19,703 bases of DNA from Bacillota bacterium (lineage in GTDB: Bacteria; Bacillota; UBA994): NCBI GenBank assembly GCA_018725535.1, contig QLUS01000019.1, forward strand, positions 1 through 19,703, read 5' to 3'. Position numbers and translations under genes: made by a program. This document shows, in pieces, positions 14,239 to 19,703 of the stretch (position 1 is its first letter; each line of letters starts with the position of its first letter). The notes beneath the pieces were generated by a model that saw only the letters and a list, made by a program, of their open reading frames with translations, was not told the origin of the DNA and did no database searches.

Positions 14239-14816
14239 CAGCAGAGCCTCCTTCGCTCGGCCACCATAGCGGTTAAAGCCTCGATTTGGGGAATCCCGGC
14301 ATTGCGCAAGGTGATGTTCGCATCCTCGTGCCCTGCCTCGCCGCAGATGGCGATGGTGTAGCAGTCTGTTCCGCCGCGAATAATCTTGAGAGCCACGTTT
14401 GCGTAGTGACAGTGCACACCCGCAAACACACAGACATCGATTTTGTTGTGCCAGATAGTAAGGTTAGGATGGTTGGGGTTAATCTCGATGGCCGGGTTAA
14501 TCATGGGGTACTTGGGACGGTAGTCGGGCATGGGAATTACTCGCGCACCTGCGGTATCCGCTAATTTGCGCAAGGCGCTAGCTTTTTCCGCTACCCCATC
14601 TTTCCACTCCCACAAAAGGTTAGGCCCAGGGAAAAAGAATGGTCGCTTAGCGCTCAAAAGCTTGTCCACGATGGCAGACAGCGCTTCCTGTTCGGGTACG
14701 TGACGCCCCTCAATCAGCGCCCACCCTACTTCCGGGAGCCGAATGCCCTGACAGGCCGCTGCAGGTGGCAGATACCCTTCCGGGCCCGCCAATACATGAT
14801 ACTTCGTCAAAATCAT
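14238..14816 (-). CDS. CODH/ACS epsilon-subunit-like (CdhB-like) Rossmann protein leading the oxidoreductase operon
   Basis: This is a protein of about 192 residues with a nucleotide-binding-like alpha/beta fold: AKRPFFFPGPNLLWEW, AGARVIPMPDYRPKYP, NKIDVCVFAGVHCHYANVAL and TDCYTIAICGEAGHEDAN. The pattern resembles the small epsilon subunit (CdhB, DHS-like fold) of archaeal acetyl-CoA decarbonylase/synthase. I recall related clostridial proteins being labelled carbon monoxide dehydrogenase beta subunit family, but this was not checked. There are no other CODH/ACS genes here. It is first in the oxidoreductase operon and its TGA overlaps the alpha subunit ATG, so it probably assists or modifies that enzyme. 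The start is uncertain: ATG at 14816 (MILTKYHV) is preferred, TTG at 14810 has better spacing from a G-run, and GTG at 14870 would add 18 unremarkable residues. Confidence 0.65.
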   Translation of the reverse strand: MILTKYHVLAGPEGYLPPAAACQGIRLPEVGWALIEGRHVPEQEALSAIVDKLLSAKRPFFFPGPNLLWEWKDGVAEKASALRKLADTAGARVIPMPDYRPKYPMINPAIEINPNHPNLTIWHNKIDVCVFAGVHCHYANVALKIIRGGTDCYTIAICGEAGHEDANITLRNAGIPQIEALTAMVAERRRLC

Positions 14817-14942
14817 CCCCCCGTTGAATTGCGTTAGAGTAATACGTCTTGTCTTGTTATTATTCGTCACAAACTCGACAAATCCTGCTCGCGGCGTGAA
14901 CTTAAAATTTACGAAATAATAACCAATACCTGAAATTGTCGG

Positions 14943-15815
14943 CTATGGGTTGCAGTAAGCGCACCAACGCGGGTCGGCTGTGGTACGGTTTAGGTCAACT
15001 TCGCAGGCGATATGGCCACAGCGTAAGCAGTTGTGCTCTACCCCCTGCACTTGCTCGGTAGCTTCGCCGCACAGACTACAAGGCAACCCCCGCCTTAGCA
15101 CTCTAGCCCTGCCCGGCCACCCACACGCCGGACACAGGTTGTACACTTTGTCGACCAGATTGCGTGTAGCTTCGGCAATGCACTTCATGCGCAGCGGGTT
15201 AAAATGCGCCCGCATATCCGTCTCCACGTAGATATGGCCTGTACTTGACTTGGCCAAGGCAAGCTTAACCGCCTGTGCTAAAAGCGCTTCCGTGTTTAGA
15301 CCTTTAGCGAGGTCCTGTGCTTGATTATACAGCTCATTGACCTTAACTACCATACCGTGGCTAGGGAAACCTGACTGATAAGCAAATTCGAGGGCCTCGC
15401 CGAGATTTTGCACCGCGCGTCGTGCGTAATTTGTTTCTGTGGTGGAGGCCTCCCCAATCAGCTCGAGCCCCTTCTCCCGGTCAAGTAACAGGACTAATTC
15501 GAGATTCAGCGTGGCAAACGGCAACAGGGGGTGGGGGCTGAAGGAGCCTTCACTCGCTACCCCTAGTGTGAGGCCGTACTTCTCACTTGCCGCTAAGGCC
15601 TTCGCTCGCAAAGCCTCTGCCTGATTGCCAGCGCGCGGGACATCACCGGTGAAGGTGCCAAACCGATCGGTGTCAAACCCCCGCGGGACAATTAGAGTGA
15701 TCCCCAAGGCTTCACTTAGCAGGGGTATAATCACGCGCTCTTTGTCGTGCATGGTGGCGAGCACGCCAGCACGACCCGCAAAAAACTTGTGCACAGCTTC
15801 GCGCGCTTGACCCAT
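14943..15815 (-). CDS. DUF6671-like protein with C-terminal zinc ribbons
   Basis: This 290-residue protein is of unknown function. The N-terminal two-thirds carry FAGRAGVLATMHDKERVIIP, DTDRFGTFTGDVPR, ASEGSFSPHP and STTETNYARRAV, which I recognise as the DUF6671 pattern from memory. The conserved His, Asp and Glu residues suggest an enzyme or metal site. The C-terminus has four CxxC pairs (CPAC, CSLC, CLRC, CAYC), enough for two zinc ribbons. The ATG at 15815 has GAGGAG ten nt upstream; an alternative GTG at 15833 overlaps the upstream gene's TGA. It is the last gene of the ftsEX operon as drawn, but this link may be only positional. Confidence 0.7.
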   Translation of the reverse strand: MGQAREAVHKFFAGRAGVLATMHDKERVIIPLLSEALGITLIVPRGFDTDRFGTFTGDVPRAGNQAEALRAKALAASEKYGLTLGVASEGSFSPHPLLPFATLNLELVLLLDREKGLELIGEASTTETNYARRAVQNLGEALEFAYQSGFPSHGMVVKVNELYNQAQDLAKGLNTEALLAQAVKLALAKSSTGHIYVETDMRAHFNPLRMKCIAEATRNLVDKVYNLCPACGWPGRARVLRRGLPCSLCGEATEQVQGVEHNCLRCGHIACEVDLNRTTADPRWCAYCNP

Positions 15816-15829
15816 ACATTCTTTGCTCC

Positions 15830-17260
15830 TCACTCAGGCCGCATAATCTGAACCCAAGTCTGACCGAAAACCCGCTCGACTTTTGTGCCGTCCGCGTAGT
15901 AGAAGCGCGTCGGTGACTCCGGTCCGTCCTTCCGCCATGTACCCGTAAAACGCTGCCCCAGCGCGTAGTAGTGCATCACACCGCTCCCGACGACCTGCGG
16001 CGTAGGTCGCCCGAGAAGGTCTGTGCTATGCGGTGCAAACAGCACAATTACATTTCGCGCCATAATCGTCGCGCCGCCAGCATCGCGATGCACAACTCCA
16101 TTAATGTAACGCCTGAAGGCCGCTTGTTCGGGCACATACACGTAGGATACCTTATGCTGACCAGAATACGCAAGCTCAAGGCGCAGCGCTTCCTCACCCT
16201 TAAAGGGTAAATAGGCCGGGCGTATACGCACATCGTTTGCCGGAGCTACACTACCGAGTGTGGCCAAATTAACGAACAAGTTGTGCGGCGCTCGCCTAGC
16301 AGTGTCTCTGGTAAAGCTCGCGCTGCGACTGCGGATGGCATCAGTGCCGGATACCCCCCATTGCCGCAGCAGGTCGAGCACGTCTACTCCACCGCCGGAA
16401 TAAACGAAGTGAGCCCGGTTTTCCAGTGCCAACATGGCGCTGTGGGCGCGCGCACTGCGAACCGGCCCCACGCGCTCCGGCAACACCCCAAAAAGCGCCA
16501 AGTAACGGGTGATCCTTCCCTCAACCTCATACTCATAAATCAGGTTAGCCTGCGCTAACCCCCACTGCGGGCGGGCCTGCGCAAGGTTGTCAATTACCAC
16601 TGCGTAAACAGGCAGGCGCTCGGCTCGCGGCGAAACAAGCGCTAGGTCCCCCGCCAACTTGGCCCGCGCTCTTTCCAGTAACCGCGCGAGTTCGCGCCTC
16701 TCGCTTTCGAGATTGCGCTGTTCGGCAGTTCGCCGCTGCTCAAGGCTTTCTAAACGCAACTGCTCCGCCTGCAAAACGCGCTGGCTTTCGCGCAGCACAG
16801 CTTGCTCGGCGCTTACGGCGTCAATAAGCGCCACATCGTGGCGAAACAGCCGCGTGATGTAGGCGAGGCGGACAAAAAGGTCGCCAAAACTCTCCGCACG
16901 CAGCACTAGGGAGATGTAAGGCGCTCCGCCACGCATATACACCATGCGCACGCGCTTGCCTAAGTCGACAGTCAATATTTTGAGCTTAGCATCCGCTTGA
17001 CTCTCTCTCATGCGTGCGCGCACTAGTTTCTCCCGTACTAGCAGCAGCTCGCTGTTTACGGCCCGTACGCGTTCTTGCCGTACGGCAATCGATTCCTCCA
17101 TGGCATTAAGCGCGGCCTCTAGTTCTCGCACTTCCCGCGCGGATTGCTCGGCGCGTTGGCGCGGGTCAAGCGGGTTACCCCAAGCTCGCTGGGTGGGATC
17201 CCCCCCAAAAACCCAAACGAGGGCAGTGAGCAAGAGCACAGCGGCAAAAAATCTTCTCAC
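15830..17260 (-). CDS. Secreted PcsB/EnvC-like coiled coil fused to DUF3048; FtsEX-associated
   Basis: This 476-residue exported protein is encoded 12 nt after ftsX. A signal sequence (about 1-28) is followed by a long coiled coil (about 33-205) containing the PcsB/EnvC hallmarks RVRMVYMRGG (103-112) and ESFGDLFVRLAYI (from 123). In those proteins this coiled coil is the part that docks on the FtsX extracellular loop. From about residue 213 the sequence is DUF3048 (YerB-like): VYAVVIDN, ARPQWGLAQANLIYE, ITRYLALF, GPVRSAR (265-271), APHNLFVN, and a C-terminal TRFYYADG/TWVQI segment. The usual M23, CHAP or NlpC/P60 hydrolase domain is absent. The start is GTG at 17260 with TAGGAGG eight nt upstream. 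I infer an FtsEX effector that regulates wall synthesis or recruits a separate hydrolase. Confidence 0.88.
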   Translation of the reverse strand: MRRFFAAVLLLTALVWVFGGDPTQRAWGNPLDPRQRAEQSAREVRELEAALNAMEESIAVRQERVRAVNSELLLVREKLVRARMRESQADAKLKILTVDLGKRVRMVYMRGGAPYISLVLRAESFGDLFVRLAYITRLFRHDVALIDAVSAEQAVLRESQRVLQAEQLRLESLEQRRTAEQRNLESERRELARLLERARAKLAGDLALVSPRAERLPVYAVVIDNLAQARPQWGLAQANLIYEYEVEGRITRYLALFGVLPERVGPVRSARAHSAMLALENRAHFVYSGGGVDVLDLLRQWGVSGTDAIRSRSASFTRDTARRAPHNLFVNLATLGSVAPANDVRIRPAYLPFKGEEALRLELAYSGQHKVSYVYVPEQAAFRRYINGVVHRDAGGATIMARNVIVLFAPHSTDLLGRPTPQVVGSGVMHYYALGQRFTGTWRKDGPESPTRFYYADGTKVERVFGQTWVQIMRPE

Positions 17261-17272
17261 GCCTCTACCCTC

Positions 17273-18160
17273 CTACCTGTTGTGCAGGTACTTCCGCACC
17301 GCCAGCAGGCTACCAAACCCACCCACTGAGGTACCGAGTGCAAGCATCGTTCCAAACACGGGGCCAAGCTGCGTAAGACCGGTGACAGGGTTGAGCAGTA
17401 ACGGCAAAGCCATACCCTCTAAACCCGCAATCAACGCATCGTACAAAAGCCACAGGACTAAGCTCGCGAGCACAGCACCGAAGAACCCCATCACTGTCCC
17501 CTCTAGGACGAACGGTAGCCGAATAAAGCCGTTACTGGCACCGAGGTACTTCATTACACCGATTTCCTCTTGCCGCGCCATGACAGACAAGCGAATAATG
17601 GCAATCACAAGGAAGATGGCGCCTAATCCCAGCAGCGCGCTGGTAGCGACAAGCAGTCCGCTTACCCAACGCGTCATTCCAAGCAACTGCGCTACAAGTT
17701 CCTCGCCGTAGTCAACAGTGTCCACTCCACGCATCTTTCGGATAACCTCGGCCACAGAACTCACTTCGTCCGCCGCTTGGACGCGCACTCTAAACACATC
17801 CGGCAGCGGGTTATTCCGCTCGGTGAAAACATGAAATAGTTCCGGGTCACCTAGCGACCGCCCGAGCTCCCTTAACCCCTCGTCACGCGGGACAAAAACA
17901 ATTTCCCTTACACCCTGCGCTTGGTTAAGCTCGGTCCTAAGCGCCTTAACGTCCGCTTCCATATCCGCAAACACGGCTATCTCCACATTACTTTCAATGG
18001 TGTGCACAATTTGTCGCACGTTTGCCGACAAAAGCATAAACCCACCGAGAATAGCGAGCGAAACGGCGACCATACTTGTGGTGACCAGTGCCAACAAGGC
18101 GTTGCGCCTAAGCGACACCACGCCCTGCCTGAGGCTATAGCGCAAGGAGTTAAGGTTCAT
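17273..18160 (-). CDS. ftsX: Cell division ABC transporter permease FtsX
   Basis: This 295-residue FtsX has the expected layout: a short cytoplasmic N-terminus, TM1 at about 21-44, an extracellular domain of about 120 residues, then three more helices. The conserved RQEEIGVMKYLGASNGFIRLP coupling segment lies between TM2 and TM3. It transmits FtsE ATP hydrolysis to an extracellular coiled-coil partner, here very probably the DUF3048 fusion encoded next. ATG at 18160 follows GGGGAGG with good spacing and overlaps the ftsE stop by 11 nt. A longer frame upstream to 18262 exists, but it lies inside ftsE and is not family-like. Confidence 0.95.
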   Translation of the reverse strand: MNLNSLRYSLRQGVVSLRRNALLALVTTSMVAVSLAILGGFMLLSANVRQIVHTIESNVEIAVFADMEADVKALRTELNQAQGVREIVFVPRDEGLRELGRSLGDPELFHVFTERNNPLPDVFRVRVQAADEVSSVAEVIRKMRGVDTVDYGEELVAQLLGMTRWVSGLLVATSALLGLGAIFLVIAIIRLSVMARQEEIGVMKYLGASNGFIRLPFVLEGTVMGFFGAVLASLVLWLLYDALIAGLEGMALPLLLNPVTGLTQLGPVFGTMLALGTSVGGFGSLLAVRKYLHNR

Positions 18161-18839
18161 TGCTGTAACCTCCCCGTTTAACATCGCGTATGATGCGTCC
18201 CCGCTCCAGTTGTACGACGCGCTGACGCAAGCGGTCCACCATGTCTGAAGCATGCGTAGCAATCACTATGGTTGTACCGGCTCTATTGATGGCTGCAAAC
18301 AGCTCCATCAGTTGCAGGGCATTATCTGGGTCGACATTACCCGTGGGCTCATCCGCAAGTATGAGCTGGGGCTTGCGCACCATAGCCCTGGCAATCCCCA
18401 CACGCTGTTGCTCTCCACCCGATAACTCCGCTGGGAAGGCCAGCATGCGGTCAAGCAACCCTACCTCCTCGAGCGCCGCTGGCACAGACTTGCGAATGGA
18501 CTGTGGTGAATGCCCTACCACTTCTAATGCAAAGGCGACGTTTTCAAAGACGGTCTTTTGTTTGAGCAGGCGGAAGTCCTGAAATACCATGCCAATCTTC
18601 CGTCGATAACGCAGGAGTTCTCCCCCACTAAAGCGCGCGAGGTTACGCCCGCGATAAGTGATGACTCCGCTGCTAGGCAAGTACTCGCGAAAGAGTAAGC
18701 GCAACAGCGTGCTCTTGCCTGCTCCGCTCTGGCCTACCAGAAAGACGAACTCCCCGCTGCCGACAGTCATGGTAACACTCTGCAGAGCCAGTTCCCTGCT
18801 CCCAGGGTAACGCTTGCTGACCTCGTTAAGGCTAATCAC
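18150..18839 (-). CDS. ftsE: Cell division ATP-binding protein FtsE
   Basis: This 229-residue ABC ATPase drives FtsX. Walker A is GQSGAGKST (36-44), the Q-loop is VFQDFRLL (about 85-92), the signature is LSGGEQQ (139-145), Walker B is LILADEP (159-165), and a TIVIATH switch His follows. GTG at 18839 is chosen because GGGAGGA sits six nt upstream and the product then has the usual FtsE length; earlier starts add 17 residues that are not FtsE-like. The upstream transporter gene ends 37 nt before it on the same strand. Confidence 0.95.
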   Translation of the reverse strand: MISLNEVSKRYPGSRELALQSVTMTVGSGEFVFLVGQSGAGKSTLLRLLFREYLPSSGVITYRGRNLARFSGGELLRYRRKIGMVFQDFRLLKQKTVFENVAFALEVVGHSPQSIRKSVPAALEEVGLLDRMLAFPAELSGGEQQRVGIARAMVRKPQLILADEPTGNVDPDNALQLMELFAAINRAGTTIVIATHASDMVDRLRQRVVQLERGRIIRDVKRGGYSNEP

Positions 18840-18876
18840 TTTTAGTCCTCCCATGCTGTCAATGAGCCGTAGTTCT

Positions 18877-19703
18877 TTATGCGGGGGCACTCGCTCTAGA
18901 TACGAACAAATGTCGCATAGTTACTGATGCTAAGACGACAAATCCTCCCAAGAGCGCCCACGGACCCGGAGTCTCGCGGAGCAGCAAGAACGCCCACACA
19001 GGGTTAAGTAAGGGTTCAAGGACGGGAATAAGAATGGCATCCAGCGCGCTGACGTGTTTAATGGCAAGTGAATACAGGATGTAGGGGATGCCCAGCTGCA
19101 CCACGCCAAGCACAACAAGCGGCAGCCAATCGGCGGCAGCAGGCGGTCCAAAAGCTAAGAAAGGAAGGCCAATCAGAGCGGTGATCGCGTTGCCAAGTAG
19201 GATGGACAGAATAGGCGCGCCGTCTTTCTGGTAACGCAGCAGCACCACCAGACAGGCAAGGCTCACGCCGCTGAGCAAAGCAAAGACATTCCCGACCATG
19301 CCCTGCGGACTCAGGAAATCCATAAAAAACATGGCAATGCCCGCAAAAGTAGTGGCAATAGTCGCCCAGTCGAGTGCGGAGTTTTTCTCTTTGAGAAACC
19401 TTTGCGCCAAAAGCGCGACGTAGATAGGTGCGGTAAACTGCAGCATAATGGCATTGGCAGCCGTGGTGAGGCGGTTGGCTGCTACGAACAAAATCACCGT
19501 CGCCGCATAGGCAAGAGCGCCTCCCACCTGCGCCTTACTCCACGTGAACTTGGGCACTCCTGTAAAACCTAAGATGACAATAAAAGCTATGGCACTGCGC
19601 GTACCAGCTATGGCTAGAGGGTGCAGCTCCACCGACTTAATTAGGAAACCACCTAGGCTCCACAGCACAGCAGTTGCAGCTAACATTAACACCGCAGTGG
19701 TAC
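18877..19703 (-). CDS. EamA/DMT-family transporter, N-terminus beyond the window
   Basis: This inner-membrane transporter of the drug/metabolite superfamily has two EamA repeats and about nine to ten hydrophobic helices. Repeat 1 contains AIAGTRSAIAF and a MLQFTAPIYVALLA stretch; repeat 2 contains LEPLLNPVWAFLLLRE. The frame stays open to the right edge, so a few N-terminal residues are missing; a GTG at 19692 is possible but would start inside the first helix. Substrates of this family (amino acids, metabolites, drugs) cannot be predicted here. It lies upstream of ftsE in the same direction. Confidence 0.88.
   Translation of the reverse strand, partial: TTAVLMLAATAVLWSLGGFLIKSVELHPLAIAGTRSAIAFIVILGFTGVPKFTWSKAQVGGALAYAATVILFVAANRLTTAANAIMLQFTAPIYVALLAQRFLKEKNSALDWATIATTFAGIAMFFMDFLSPQGMVGNVFALLSGVSLACLVVLLRYQKDGAPILSILLGNAITALIGLPFLAFGPPAAADWLPLVVLGVVQLGIPYILYSLAIKHVSALDAILIPVLEPLLNPVWAFLLLRETPGPWALLGGFVVLASVTMRHLFVSRASAPA

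Noticed and set aside
17144..17711. Plus-strand open frames opposite ftsX and the coiled-coil gene
   Set aside because: They are Ser/Thr/Arg-rich shadows of strongly supported genes on the other strand.

Overview
This window looks like chromosome from an anaerobic, moderately GC-rich member of the Bacillota (Clostridia-like). The evidence is strong AGGAGG-type ribosome sites with many GTG and TTG starts, a four-subunit 2-oxoacid:ferredoxin oxidoreductase, CsoR and Fur regulators, FtsEX with a coiled-coil partner, and a DUF3048 domain. No rRNA, tRNA, CRISPR array, transposase or phage gene was seen. No gap between genes exceeds 300 bases.

Layout. (1) 11-941, minus strand: a compact operon of a Fur-family regulator, a CsoR-type copper repressor and a small CopZ-like chaperone. 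The first metal-binding cysteine of the chaperone is replaced by an in-frame TGA (GMT-TGA-GHC), which suggests a selenocysteine chaperone. A small hairpin 22 nt downstream could be a bacterial SECIS element. (2) 1028-6158: a REC-GGDEF-REC protein with an altered phosphoacceptor, a ThiF/MoeB-family E1-like enzyme, a divergent nicotinate phosphoribosyltransferase, and a convergent MFS exporter. (3) 6201-9733: a decayed segment. A membrane PAS-PAS-GGDEF-HD-GYP gene has one frameshift and one stop codon. feoB has two frameshifts and has lost its C-terminal half. feoA between them is intact and is preceded by a 33-bp interrupted palindrome resembling a DtxR/IdeR box. (4) 9738-11368: purine nucleoside phosphorylase (deoD), a divergent VanY-type D,D-carboxypeptidase with a good promoter, and a shared bidirectional terminator. 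(5) 11369-14816, minus strand: a ferredoxin-dependent 2-oxoacid oxidoreductase operon (delta, gamma, beta and alpha subunits in map order) led by a small protein resembling the epsilon subunit of archaeal CODH/acetyl-CoA synthase. (6) 14943-18839, minus strand: ftsE, ftsX, a secreted PcsB/EnvC-like coiled coil fused to DUF3048 where a peptidoglycan hydrolase is normally found, and a DUF6671-like zinc-ribbon protein. (7) 18877-19703: an EamA-family transporter running off the right edge.

Most noteworthy are the UGA-containing copper chaperone next to CsoR, and the FtsEX operon whose cognate coiled-coil protein carries DUF3048 instead of a LytM, CHAP or NlpC hydrolase. All functional statements come from reading motifs by eye; no database search was run.
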